A stretch of DNA of 64,000 nucleotides from positions 930,001 to 994,000 of the forward strand of contig NZ_JAFBBW010000001.1 of assembly GCF_016907355.1 (NCBI RefSeq), given 5' to 3'. Positions within the stretch are counted from its first letter, which is position 1; each line of letters opens with the position of its first letter. Source of the DNA: Agromyces aurantiacus (GTDB lineage Bacteria; Actinomycetota; Actinomycetes; Actinomycetales; Microbacteriaceae). Made by a program: the position numbers and the translations under genes. This document shows positions 17,368 through 26,303 of this stretch, piece by piece. The notes beneath the pieces are model-generated. The model was not told the DNA's origin and made no database searches. It worked only from the letters and a program-made list of their open reading frames with translations.

Positions 17368-18334
17368 GTTGCGCTACGTGCTGGAAGAGCAGGATGTCGC
17401 GGCCGTGCGCTTCGGCATCTCGCCGCTGAGCGAGCTCGGCCTCTCGCTGCGCGCCATCCGCCACCCCGCGTCCTTCCCGCTCCAGCTGCCCTGGGTGAGC
17501 CGCACCGAGTCGGCGCGCACCCATCTCGACCACGAGGTGCTCGACGCGCTGATCGACGAGCGGATGTGGACGCCCGACTTCCTGAACCCCCGCCCGGACT
17601 CGCCGCTCACGCGCCTCGACGACGAACTCGCCCGGCTCCGCGAGCTGCCCGCCGAGGTGTTCCGCCGCGACCTCGTCGCGGTGCACGGCCGCGTTCCCGA
17701 CGTGCTCGCGGGGCCGCCGCGCGCGGCCGTGCGCCGGGTCGTCGCCGCGCTCGAGGAGCTCTGGGCGGCGAGCTTCGCCGCCTACTGGCCCCGGATGCGC
17801 GCCGTGCTCGAGGCCGACGTCGTGCACCGCGGGCGGCAGATCGCGCAGCACGGCCTCGGGGCGATGCTCAACGGCCTCTCGGCGACCATCGACTACGACG
17901 GCGACATCCTGTCGGTGCGGCTGCGGGACCCGGCCGATCGCACGCAGCGCATCGACGGCACGGGGCTCACGCTCATGCCGACCATGTTCACGCGGCGCGC
18001 GTCCGCGCCCGTCGGCGACGGCCCGCCCATGGTCATGTACCCCGCGCGCGGGCAGGGCGCCCTGTGGGAGGCCGAACGCGTCGCGAACCCCGCCGCGGTC
18101 GCCGGCATCCTCGGGCCGACGCGCGCCTCGCTGCTCGCCGCGCTCGGCGACCCCGCCTCCTCGACCGAGCTCGGCGTGCGATTGGGTGTGACGCCGAGCG
18201 CCGTGAACCAGCATCTGCGCGCGCTGCGCGACGCCGGCCTGCTCGTCAGCACCCGATACGGGCGGAGCGTGCTCTACCTGCGCAGCGAGCTCGGCACGTC
18301 GCTCCTCGCCGGCGGTCGTGCGCCGACGCCGTGA
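17366..18334 (+). CDS. ArsR-family regulator with N-terminal DUF5937-like domain
   Basis: 322 residues. Unlike short ArsR proteins, the winged helix is C-terminal (about 250-310: SSTELGVRLGVTPSAVNQHL then the wing STRYGRSVLYL). The N-terminal 230 residues match the DUF5937-type sensory region found in actinobacterial ArsR-like repressors. ATG at 17366 lies inside its own operator, eight bases after the -10 box, so the mRNA should be leaderless or nearly so. Divergent from an MFS exporter, a typical repressor-efflux pair. Confidence 0.85.
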   Translation: MLRYVLEEQDVAAVRFGISPLSELGLSLRAIRHPASFPLQLPWVSRTESARTHLDHEVLDALIDERMWTPDFLNPRPDSPLTRLDDELARLRELPAEVFRRDLVAVHGRVPDVLAGPPRAAVRRVVAALEELWAASFAAYWPRMRAVLEADVVHRGRQIAQHGLGAMLNGLSATIDYDGDILSVRLRDPADRTQRIDGTGLTLMPTMFTRRASAPVGDGPPMVMYPARGQGALWEAERVANPAAVAGILGPTRASLLAALGDPASSTELGVRLGVTPSAVNQHLRALRDAGLLVSTRYGRSVLYLRSELGTSLLAGGRAPTP

Positions 18335-18388
18335 GCCGTCGCGAGGAGATCGCCCGGGCGGAGGCGCCTGCAGCGCGAATCGTCCCGA

Positions 18389-19363
18389 TCAGGCGGGGTC
18401 GGGCGCGACGCGCAGCACGAGCTTGCCGCGCACGTGCCCCTCGCCGAGCCGGCGGTGCGCGGCCTCGCCCTCCTCGAACGGGAACTCCGCGTCGACGTGC
18501 ACGCGCAGCGAGCCGTCGTCGATGAGCCGCGAGATCACCGCCAGGGTGCGCGCATCGGGCGACACCGAATAGCCCGTCGCGCGAACCCCCGCTGCCTCGG
18601 ACTCCTCCGCCATCGTCGGCCACGACCGCGTCGGCACGTTCACGATGAGCCCGCCGCGGCGCAGCACGCGCAGTGAGCGGGTGGCCGTGTCGTCGACCAC
18701 GTTGCCGACCAGGTCGATCACGACGTCCTGTTCGCCCGCGACCTCCTCGAAGCGCTCGGACGCGTAGTCGATCACGCGGTGCGCGCCGAGCGAGGCGAGG
18801 AACTCGGCGTTCCGCGCCGACCCGGTCGCCGTCACGTGCGCGCCGAAGTAGCTCGCGAGCTGCACCGCGAAGTGCCCGACCCCGCCGGATCCGGCGTGGA
18901 TCAGCATCCGCTGCCCGTCGTGGGCCCGAGCCACGTCGACCACCGCGCCCCACGCGGTGAGCGCCGCGCACGGCACGCCCGCGGCGTCGACGAATCCGGT
19001 CGCGACCGGCATGGGCGCGACGCTCATCGACGACACGCTCACGAACTCCGCGTAGCTGCCCGGCTGGCGCGGCGGACGCGCCATCCCGTACACCCGGTCG
19101 CCCGGCTGCAGCGGATGCGCGGCGTACGGCACCTCCTCGACGACGCCCGCGAAGTCGTTGCCGAGCACCGCCGGGAACGACGGGATCGCGGCCGCGACGC
19201 CCTTCCCGAGCTTGGTCTTCAGGTCGATCGGGTTCACGCCCGCGGCCACCACCCGGACGAGCACCTCGTCGGAGACCCGCATCGGCCGCGCGACCTCGGC
19301 CACCCGCAGCCCGGCGCCCTCGCCCGCCGCGTCGATCACCAGTGCCCGCATCGTCTCCGCCAT
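18389..19363 (-). CDS. NADP-dependent quinone-oxidoreductase-like enzyme (MDR family)
   Basis: 324 residues, zinc-free medium-chain dehydrogenase/reductase. N-terminal GroES-like domain contains GVNPIDLKTKLG and PAVLGNDFAGVV (about 42-72); Rossmann domain has HAGSGGVGHFAVQLA (about 156-170, the AxxGGVG nucleotide motif). No structural zinc cysteines. Probably reduces quinones or enones with NADPH; the true substrate is unknown. ATG at 19363 has GGGAGG upstream; a second ATG at 19351 is possible. Confidence 0.88.
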   Translation of the reverse strand: MAETMRALVIDAAGEGAGLRVAEVARPMRVSDEVLVRVVAAGVNPIDLKTKLGKGVAAAIPSFPAVLGNDFAGVVEEVPYAAHPLQPGDRVYGMARPPRQPGSYAEFVSVSSMSVAPMPVATGFVDAAGVPCAALTAWGAVVDVARAHDGQRMLIHAGSGGVGHFAVQLASYFGAHVTATGSARNAEFLASLGAHRVIDYASERFEEVAGEQDVVIDLVGNVVDDTATRSLRVLRRGGLIVNVPTRSWPTMAEESEAAGVRATGYSVSPDARTLAVISRLIDDGSLRVHVDAEFPFEEGEAAHRRLGEGHVRGKLVLRVAPDPA

Positions 19364-19434
19364 CCGATCGCCTCCCGTGGGTCCATTCTGGGGCAGGTTA
19401 GGCTGCGAGCACCGGGGGAGTCGAGGGGGAGTCG

Positions 19435-20118
19435 ATGCGAGTGCTGTTCGGGGTGCTTCGGGTCGGTGCGGCCGCGGCGATCGTCGTGGCGATCGCGGGC
19501 CAGTTCGCGGTGGCGTGGTCGATGGTCCCCGACCGGGCCGCCTTCGTCGTGAACTTCTTCAGCTTCTTCACGATCCTCTCGAACGCGCTCGCGGCGCTCG
19601 TCATGCTCGCGGGCGCCTGGATCGCGTTCACCCGGCCCGACGACCCGGAATGGTTCAACCTCGTGCGCGCGTGCGCGGTCACGTACATGTCGACCACGTT
19701 CGTCGTCTACAACCTGCTGCTGCGCGGGATCTCGCTCGACCAGGCCACGACGTTGCCGTGGTCGAACGAGATCCTGCACGTGTGGGCGCCGCTCTACCTG
19801 GTCGCCGACTGGGTCCTCGCGCCGGGCCGGCACCGCATCCCGTGGGAGCGGCTCTGGACGATCGCGATCTTCCCGCTGGTCTGGGTGGCCTACACCCTCG
19901 TGCGCGGCGTGCTCATCGGCTGGTACCCCTACCCGTTCCTGAACCCCGCGCAGGAGGCGAGCTACGGCGGCGTCGCGGTCTACGTCATCGCGATCGCCGC
20001 GTTCATCCTCCTGGTCGGCGCCGGGATCCTCGCGCTCAGCCGCACGCCGTGGCCGCACGACGCGTCCGCGACGGCCGCGGTCATCGAACCCGTCGACGAC
20101 ACGCTCACCGCCGGCTGA
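19435..20118 (+). CDS. Pr6Pr family membrane protein
   Basis: 227 residues, six hydrophobic helices, matching the Pr6Pr (six-TM, FAR-17a/AIG1-like) proteins of actinobacteria. Marker sequences: FVVNFFSFFTILSNALAALVML, an FNLVRACAVTYMS stretch, and the late GWYPYPFLNP motif (about residues 161-170). Function unknown. ATG at 19435 has GGGGGAG upstream; a TAGGCT box lies about 30 bases earlier. The last 14 bases overlap the 3' end of the opposing hydrolase gene. Confidence 0.85.
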   Translation: MRVLFGVLRVGAAAAIVVAIAGQFAVAWSMVPDRAAFVVNFFSFFTILSNALAALVMLAGAWIAFTRPDDPEWFNLVRACAVTYMSTTFVVYNLLLRGISLDQATTLPWSNEILHVWAPLYLVADWVLAPGRHRIPWERLWTIAIFPLVWVAYTLVRGVLIGWYPYPFLNPAQEASYGGVAVYVIAIAAFILLVGAGILALSRTPWPHDASATAAVIEPVDDTLTAG

Positions 20119-20920
20119 GCCAATCGCCCACGAGCGAGCGCATCGCGGCATCCTGTGCGGCCTGCCCGTCGTCGCGGGCCGGGACGCGCTCGAGCGGCGA
20201 CCCGAGGGCTCCCGCCCAGCGCTCCGCGAGCGCGAACGGATGCACGGGGTCGCGCGGCGCGCCGACCACGAGCGTGCGGATGCCGCGGCTCGCGAGGTCG
20301 CCGAGCTCTGCCTCGCGCGCGAAGGCGCGGTTGCGCGGGATCTCGACGAGCCGGACCGCGCGCCGCGCGGCATCCGGGGCCCTGAACTGGGCGAGGAGGC
20401 CGCGCCCGCCCGCGGGCGACTCGTGCGCCACACGCAGGTAGGGCTCGGTGTGCCGGAAGCGCTCCGCGCCGTCGACGGCGCCGAGCTCGCGCAGCAGCTC
20501 GCCGATCACGGGGAACGGGCGCAGGTTGGGCGGCAGCGAGCGGTCGCCGAACGCGGGCCGCACGAACACCGCGCGCTCGACGGGCAGGAGCCTCAGCAGG
20601 CAGATCCGCAGCGCGAGCGCCGCGCCCATCGAGATGCCGATGAGCGTCAGCGGCCGCGCGGCCGGGGCGTTCGACGCGGATGCCGCGGTGCCGGCGCCCC
20701 CGCCGGCGAGCATCACGCCGGCCTCCGCCGCGACCTCGCGAGCGATCCGGTCGATCGCGAAGTCCGCCGGGTCGCCGACGAGCGTGGAGGCGCCGTGGGC
20801 GCGCACGTCGGGTGCCACGATCCCGGCGGCGGGCACCCCGAGCCGCTCGAGCACGGGCCCGAACAGGCCGAGCGGCTGGCCGCGGTCGGCGCCGAGCCCG
20901 TGCAGGAGCACGAAGCTCAC
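20105..20920 (-). CDS. Alpha/beta-hydrolase fold protein
   Basis: 271 residues. N-terminal FVLLHGLGADRGQP (oxyanion HG motif), nucleophile elbow GISMGAAL (about 100-107, Ser), an acid at GAPRDPVHPF (about 225) with a nearby catalytic His candidate in the C-terminal part. Probably a serine esterase or related hydrolase; substrate unknown. GTG at 20920 overlaps the stop of the preceding nuclease gene by four bases (GTGA), so both are translated together. Confidence 0.8.
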   Translation of the reverse strand: MSFVLLHGLGADRGQPLGLFGPVLERLGVPAAGIVAPDVRAHGASTLVGDPADFAIDRIAREVAAEAGVMLAGGGAGTAASASNAPAARPLTLIGISMGAALALRICLLRLLPVERAVFVRPAFGDRSLPPNLRPFPVIGELLRELGAVDGAERFRHTEPYLRVAHESPAGGRGLLAQFRAPDAARRAVRLVEIPRNRAFAREAELGDLASRGIRTLVVGAPRDPVHPFALAERWAGALGSPLERVPARDDGQAAQDAAMRSLVGDWLSRR

Positions 20921-21639
20921 GCGAGCGGCCCCGGGCGGTAGAAGGCGCGGTCGGGCGACTCGCGGAAGCCCGCCGGCTCGGGCGCGCCGGGCTGCGGGCG
21001 GATCGCCTCGAGCAGGAGGTCGGCGAGGCGCACGAGCCGGGCGACCTGGTTCTCGTCCCGCTCGACCCACCGGCACTGGGGTTCGCCGACGGGCACGAAG
21101 CCGTCGTGCTGCTCCCACACCACGAGCGTGCGCTCGGCGCCGAGCACGTACTGCTGCCACCACACCTGCCGCAGGTAGCCGCGCGGGATGCCGCGCCACG
21201 GCTTCGAGGTGGTCTTGATCTCGCACAGCTCGACCGCGCCGCCGGCGACCCGCAACCCGTCGGGCGTCGCGAGGTGCCGCCGGTCGCGCTCGGCGTGGAA
21301 GAGCAGGCTCGATGGCGCGATGCCGTGCTCGCGGCGCACCCAGTCCGCGATGACCGGTTCGCGGGTGCGGCCGTGGTCGGTGTACCGGCTGCCGCCGAAG
21401 CCGCGGCCGCGCGTGCCGTACAGCTTCTCGTTCGCCGCGGCGCGCACGGACGCCTCGGACGCGAGCTTGGCGGCATCCGTCGCCGTGACGCCCCGTGCCC
21501 GGGCCCGCAACCACGCCACGCGGTCGCCCGCGTCGGCGACGACGCGACGCTCGTGCGGGTGGACGGGCTCGCGCAGCGCCGACGCGACGCGGGGCGCGAC
21601 CGACTCGAGGTCGAACAGCGCGAACGGGGTGTCGGTCAC
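20917..21639 (-). CDS. YqaJ-like recombinase/exonuclease (PD-(D/E)XK)
   Basis: 240 residues. YqaJ/lambda-exonuclease-like nuclease: an N-terminal Arg-rich WLRARARGVTATDAAKLA block (the R..GIGGSD-like start of YqaJ domains), TREPVIADWVRREHG, ATPDGL with the metal Asp (about residue 133), and CEIKTTSKPW with the Glu-x-Lys pair (about 147-149). Such proteins degrade one strand of double-stranded DNA ends and are usual in phages, but here there are no phage genes, so this is a chromosomal copy. GTG at 21639 follows a TACCGT -10 box by six bases. Confidence 0.82.
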   Translation of the reverse strand: MTDTPFALFDLESVAPRVASALREPVHPHERRVVADAGDRVAWLRARARGVTATDAAKLASEASVRAAANEKLYGTRGRGFGGSRYTDHGRTREPVIADWVRREHGIAPSSLLFHAERDRRHLATPDGLRVAGGAVELCEIKTTSKPWRGIPRGYLRQVWWQQYVLGAERTLVVWEQHDGFVPVGEPQCRWVERDENQVARLVRLADLLLEAIRPQPGAPEPAGFRESPDRAFYRPGPLA

Positions 21640-21645
21640 CCGACC

Positions 21646-21651
21646 ACGGTA
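21646..21651 (-). promoter_or_regulatory. Leaderless -10 box (TACCGT) of the YqaJ gene
   Basis: TACCGT on the minus strand ends six bases before GTG at 21639. Confidence 0.45.
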
Positions 21652-21701
21652 CCGCCGACCTCCGCCTCCCGCGGGGCACGGCGGACGCGCGGCGCGCTAC
21701 T

Positions 21702-23753
21702 TCAGAACCACTTGCTGAAGGACTGGTAGTGCGAGAAGCCCGCCGGCTGGTCGGCCTCGCCAGGTGGCCAGTACCCGTTCGCAAGCCACCCGTACGCGTA
21801 CTGGAAGCGGCCCATCGGGCCGCGGAACGGGCTCGGAGCCGCGGGGTGGCACATCATCCCGCAGTACCCGGAGACGGTCGCGCCGAACGCACGCGCGGCC
21901 TGCGCGTGTCCCACGGTCTGGTACTGGCTCCCCGGCAGGCCGAGGTCGACGGTGCCGAGCAGCGTGTAGACGGCGTCGTGGTCGGGATGGATGTCGCGGT
22001 ATCCGGTGGGCCCGTCGTTGTAGAACCCCGCAGCGACGATGTCGCCCTCGACCTGCGTCGGGAATCGCACGGCGAGCTCACGTGCGGTCAGGATCGCCCA
22101 GAGCACCTCGTCGCTCGTCAGCGCACCCATGTCGAACGCGACGACCGCGTGAACCGGGCCGACGGCCAGCTGGTACGACGCTGCTTCGATGACCTGGCCC
22201 GTCGCGTCGCGACGCAGCGGCACGGGAATCGCGCGCCCCCCGAATGCCTGCGGATGGGCGGTCAACGTCTCCGGCGCGGACGTGCCGGTGAACCCCGCGC
22301 TCTCCATGAACACGTTCCAGCTGTCCATCCGGTGCTTCTTGCACCGATCGGAGTACTGCTCCCCGGTCGGCTGCGGCTGCGGCAGGAACTGCTGCGACAT
22401 CCAGGGGTTGTCCACCGGCTCGCCATTGCAGTACGACGTCGACTCGCCGGTCGTGAGCACGACGACGACGTCGTATCGCCGCGGGTCCCGATCGCCGAGC
22501 ACCGACCATGCCGCGAACTCGTCGTCGGGGTGTGTGACGAGCGTGTAGCGGATCACCCGCCCTGAGGCGGGCAGCCACCATGAGACGCGCCGCGACGCGT
22601 CGACGGTCACGCGCGGGGGCGTCGCGTGCGCGTCGGCGAGCAGCAGCGGACTCGCGAGCAGGCCGGCGACCGCACCGGCCGCGATTCCGTCGGCGAACGA
22701 GAACGCGTTCGCCACGAGGATGCTCGCGGTGGTCGGCTCGAAGAACCGATCCGAGACGGCTGCCGCGGTCGCGAAGCGATCGGCGCCCGCGACCCGAACG
22801 GTCTGTCCGCCCGTGATGGAGCGGATCGACGAGAGGACCGAGTCGGCCACCACTCCGGTGCCGCCGACCGCGTACACGGTCGCCGGCCGGAGCCGGCGAA
22901 GCTGGGCTGCGGTCGCGGACGGCACGCCGGACGTGCTGACGAGCAGGATCGGGGCCGAGCCGTCGGCGGCCGCCGGACCGGTGGACAGGGCGTCGGGGAA
23001 GTTCAGTCCGGATGCGACGAACACCGAATCGGCGGAGGCGACGAAGGTCTGTGCAAGGGCGGCGGCGGTTCCGTATCGGTCCGCTCCGGCAAGGCGGACC
23101 ACCTCGGCGCCCGGCAGCGCCTGCCGCACGGCGGCGACGACGCCCTCGGTGACGGCCCCGGTCCCGCCCGTGACCCACACGTTGGCCGGGTGAAGACGGA
23201 TGAGTTCGGCGGAGACATTAGACGGGAGCGTCGACGTGCGGGTGAGCAGCACCGGCCCGGCCCGCGCCCCGGCGATGGCGGAGGCGGTGATGCCGTCGGG
23301 GAAGTTCTCGCCGGTGGCGAGCCAGACGTCGGTCGCACCGTCCGGGAAGTGCGTGGTCGACAGGTCCACTGCGGTCGCGTAGCGGTCGGCGCCGGCATCG
23401 CGACTCGCCGCGCGATCGGATACCGATGCCAGCGCGGCCAGGGCGGAGCCGCTCACCACGTCGCCCCCACCGGCGGCGACGATCGACCCCACCACGCGGT
23501 TGTCCGCCGGTGCGGCCTGCATTCCCGGGGCGAGCGATCGGTCCGACGATGACGGTGCCCGCTGATCCTCGAGGACGGTGCTGCGGCGTTCCGGCGGGCC
23601 TGGGTGCGACGGGGTATCGTCGGGCCGCCCCGGCGGCTCCACGCGTGAATCGCCGGGCGCGTCCGGCTGCGGCGTCGACGCCACGGCGATGGGCGCGGAT
23701 TGGACGGTGATGAGCGCCGCCAGCACGGCGGCGGTGGTGATCGGCCAGCGCAT
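21702..23753 (-). CDS. Secreted cell-wall-binding (CWB2) PIG-L deacetylase
   Basis: 683 residues. Signal peptide 1-26 (cleavage near AVAS), a Pro-rich linker (27-80), three cell-wall-binding type 2 repeats marked by ADRYATAVD (about 122), ADRYGTAAA (about 224) and ADRFATAAA (about 324), then a PIG-L/LmbE deacetylase domain with the zinc motif THPDDE (407-412) and a distal HPDHD (Zn His). PIG-L enzymes remove acetyl groups from N-acetylglucosamine-containing molecules. The combination suggests an extracytoplasmic deacetylase held on the cell wall. ATG at 23753 has GAGGCGAGACC upstream; the open frame further 5' runs into the ROK gene and is not used. Confidence 0.9.
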   Translation of the reverse strand: MRWPITTAAVLAALITVQSAPIAVASTPQPDAPGDSRVEPPGRPDDTPSHPGPPERRSTVLEDQRAPSSSDRSLAPGMQAAPADNRVVGSIVAAGGGDVVSGSALAALASVSDRAASRDAGADRYATAVDLSTTHFPDGATDVWLATGENFPDGITASAIAGARAGPVLLTRTSTLPSNVSAELIRLHPANVWVTGGTGAVTEGVVAAVRQALPGAEVVRLAGADRYGTAAALAQTFVASADSVFVASGLNFPDALSTGPAAADGSAPILLVSTSGVPSATAAQLRRLRPATVYAVGGTGVVADSVLSSIRSITGGQTVRVAGADRFATAAAVSDRFFEPTTASILVANAFSFADGIAAGAVAGLLASPLLLADAHATPPRVTVDASRRVSWWLPASGRVIRYTLVTHPDDEFAAWSVLGDRDPRRYDVVVVLTTGESTSYCNGEPVDNPWMSQQFLPQPQPTGEQYSDRCKKHRMDSWNVFMESAGFTGTSAPETLTAHPQAFGGRAIPVPLRRDATGQVIEAASYQLAVGPVHAVVAFDMGALTSDEVLWAILTARELAVRFPTQVEGDIVAAGFYNDGPTGYRDIHPDHDAVYTLLGTVDLGLPGSQYQTVGHAQAARAFGATVSGYCGMMCHPAAPSPFRGPMGRFQYAYGWLANGYWPPGEADQPAGFSHYQSFSKWF

Positions 23754-23941
23754 GGTCTCGCCTCGATCGATCGGGCTGCGGCGAGGCTCGGAGGGCCCTG
23801 CACGTTCGCCACCGCGGGCGCCGGGTCTCGCTCGACTTTCGGGTGCGTCGAGCGGTCGCAACCTCGGCGTTGAGGATACTCCCGTCGGGCTGTCGCGGAG
23901 ACCCCCCGCATGGGCGACAGGCGATCGCGGCGCGCGGCGGC

Positions 23942-25177
23942 CTACTTCACCGCGCGCATGAGGCCCGCGGACGACGCGGCGATCATCGCCTCGATGTTCG
24001 CGGGGGAGAGCGAGTGGTGGATCGCGAGCATGGTCGCGCCGAGCACCGCGGCGTCGGCCCCGGTCTGGGACAGCGTGATGTGCAGCGCCTCGGTCGCGAG
24101 CGGCATGGAGCGCCGGTAGACGACCTCGCGCACCCCCGCGATGAGGTGCTCGCCCGCCTCGGCCATCGCGCCGCCCAGCACGATGACCGACGGGTTCATC
24201 AGGCTCACGCACGTGGTGAGCACCTCGCCCACGTCGCGGCCCGCCTGGCGCACCGCCTGGATCGCGTTGACGTTGCCGTTCTTGACCAGGTCGACGACGT
24301 CGCGGGAGTTCTCGGCGGGCATCCCCGCGGCGGTCAGCGCGCGCGCGATCGCGCTGCCCGAGGCGAGGGCCTCGAGGCATCCGAAGTTGCCGCAGTTGCA
24401 CGCGATCTCGGCGCCGCGCGAGACGTAGACGTGGCCGATGTCGCCCGCGGTGCCCTGCGCGCCGCGCTGGAGGAACCCGCCCGAGATCACGCCGGCGCCG
24501 ATGCCCGTCGCGATCTTGACGAAGAGGAGGTGGTCGACGTCGGGCCAGGCGTGCTCGCGCTCGCCGAGGGCCATGATGTTCACGTCGTTGTCGACCAGCA
24601 CGGGGACGTCGAGCTCCTGGCGGACCCAGCCCGCGATGTCGAAGCGGTCCCACCCCGGCATGATCGGCGGGTTGATCGGACGGCCCGTGCTGAACTCGAC
24701 CGGACCGGGCACGCCGATGCCGATCGCGAGGAGGTCGCGCGTGGACCGCCCGGCGCGCTCGATGAGCTCGCGTGCGGCCGCGATCGCGGTGTCGAGCACG
24801 ACACGGGGGCCCTCGGAGACCGCGATCACCGAGTTGGTCTCCTCGAGGATGCGGCCGGTGATGTCGCTGAGCGCGACACGGACGTGCGACGCGCCGATGT
24901 CGACGCCGATGACGTAGCGCCCGCTCGCGGTGATGGCGAAGAGCGACGAGGGCCGCCCGCCGGTCGACGCGGCCTCGCCGACCGGGCCCACGAGGCCGAG
25001 GTCGGTGAGCGCGTCGATCCGCATCGCGACCGTGGTCCGCGCGAGCCCGGTGATCGCCGCGAGCTCGCTGCGTGTTCGCGGATGGCCGTCGCGCAGGATC
25101 TGGAACAGGTCGCTCATCGCCGTCGAACCCAGCGCGTTCACGTGGTGGCGGGGCCCTCCCGCACTTACGTCAGCCAT
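23942..25177 (-). CDS. ROK family transcriptional regulator
   Basis: 411 residues. N-terminal winged helix (about 22-80, RTRSELAAITGLARTTVAMR) followed by a sugar-kinase-like ROK domain: nucleotide loop VIGVDIGASHVRVAL (about 88-102), DNDVNIMALGE catalytic region, and the zinc motif CNCGNFGCLEAL (about 252-263). ROK repressors bind sugars. It lies 82 bp downstream of the importer permease on the same strand and probably controls the importer and dehydrogenase. ATG at 25177 has GGGAGA upstream and what may be its own promoter. Confidence 0.9.
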   Translation of the reverse strand: MADVSAGGPRHHVNALGSTAMSDLFQILRDGHPRTRSELAAITGLARTTVAMRIDALTDLGLVGPVGEAASTGGRPSSLFAITASGRYVIGVDIGASHVRVALSDITGRILEETNSVIAVSEGPRVVLDTAIAAARELIERAGRSTRDLLAIGIGVPGPVEFSTGRPINPPIMPGWDRFDIAGWVRQELDVPVLVDNDVNIMALGEREHAWPDVDHLLFVKIATGIGAGVISGGFLQRGAQGTAGDIGHVYVSRGAEIACNCGNFGCLEALASGSAIARALTAAGMPAENSRDVVDLVKNGNVNAIQAVRQAGRDVGEVLTTCVSLMNPSVIVLGGAMAEAGEHLIAGVREVVYRRSMPLATEALHITLSQTGADAAVLGATMLAIHHSLSPANIEAMIAASSAGLMRAVK

Positions 25178-25259
25178 CCGTTGATTCTCCCATAGCCCAT
25201 GTCATAACTCGCATGGCTTCGCATGCATCGCCCGGCCGGCAGCGCCCCAGAAGGAGGGG

Positions 25260-26303
25260 TCACCGACCGCGGGGAGTCGAGCCGGAGAAGCGCTGCTGCA
25301 GGAGCACGGCGATCACGATGATCACGCCCTTCGCGACGGCCTGCACCGATGTCGAGAGGTTGTTCTGCGTGAATACGTTCGTGAGCGTGGCGAAGATGAG
25401 GACGCCGAACACGGTGCCCGTGATCGTGCCGCGACCGCCCGCGAGGAGCGTGCCGCCGACGACCACCGCGGCGATCGCGTCGAGCTCGTAGAGCGTGCCG
25501 TGCGTCGAGGTGCCCGCCGTCGTGCGGCCGAGGATCATCACGGCGGCGATGCCGGCCGTGAGGCCCGCGAGCGCGTACAGGTAGATGGTGTGGCGGCGCA
25601 CCGAGAGACCGGCCAGGCGGGCCGCCTCGGGGTTGCCGCCGATCGCGATCGTGCGGCGGCCGAACGTCGTGCGGTTCAGCAGGATCCAGCCGGCGGCGGC
25701 GACGATCACGAAGATCCAGATGAGCATGTCGATGCCGAGCAGGTCGAGGTTGAGGAACTCGATGAACTCGGGCACGCGGACGACCTGCGTGGTGCGGTTG
25801 GCGAGGATCTCGGCGAGTCCGCGCGCCGCGACGAGCATCGCGAGCGTCGCCATGAACGCCACGACCTTGCCGTACGCGATCACGAACCCGTTGATGAAGC
25901 CGGCGGCCAGCCCCACCGCGAGCGCGGCGAACACCATCACGACCCAGGTCGAGCTCTCGGCGGCGGCCTGCACGGCCGAGAGCGTCGCGACCACCGAGGC
26001 CAGCCCCATGACCGAGCCGACCGACAGGTCGATACCGCCGCCGATGATCACGAACGTCATGCCGATCGAGATCACGCCGATGATCGAAGCGAAGCGGATG
26101 ATCACGAGGATGTTGTCGATGTTCGTGAACCGGTCGCCGGCGGTGATCGCGCCGACGACGAACAGCGCGGCGAGCGCCAGGACGAGCCCGAGGTTGCGGC
26201 CCACGGAACCGCTGAGGATCGAGCGGGCCGAGACGCGGCGTTCGCGGGAGGGGGACGGATCCGCCGGGGTCTCGGCGGGGGAGATGGTCTGCTGCTCGCT
26301 CAC
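25260..26303 (-). CDS. Sugar/inositol-type ABC transporter permease (RbsC family)
   Basis: 347 residues, BPD_transp_2/RbsC family, with about ten hydrophobic segments. The characteristic FVIIGGGIDLSVGSVMGL block is at about 83-100, and the cytoplasmic loop NPEAARLAGLSVRRH is in the second half. GTG at 26303 overlaps the ATPase stop by four bases. With the ATPase (26300-27820) and the divergent binding protein (28079) it forms a CUT2 importer for ribose, xylose, inositol or a related compound. The neighbourhood (Gfo/Idh/MocA enzyme, inositol synthase, isomerases) favours a cyclitol or sugar alcohol, but that is inference. Confidence 0.9.
   Translation of the reverse strand: MSEQQTISPAETPADPSPSRERRVSARSILSGSVGRNLGLVLALAALFVVGAITAGDRFTNIDNILVIIRFASIIGVISIGMTFVIIGGGIDLSVGSVMGLASVVATLSAVQAAAESSTWVVMVFAALAVGLAAGFINGFVIAYGKVVAFMATLAMLVAARGLAEILANRTTQVVRVPEFIEFLNLDLLGIDMLIWIFVIVAAAGWILLNRTTFGRRTIAIGGNPEAARLAGLSVRRHTIYLYALAGLTAGIAAVMILGRTTAGTSTHGTLYELDAIAAVVVGGTLLAGGRGTITGTVFGVLIFATLTNVFTQNNLSTSVQAVAKGVIIVIAVLLQQRFSGSTPRGR

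Noticed and set aside
23754..24653. Extending the CWB2/PIG-L protein upstream of 23753
   Set aside because: The extension overlaps the ROK gene in another frame and lacks a signal peptide at its end; ATG at 23753 has a ribosome site and begins a proper signal peptide.
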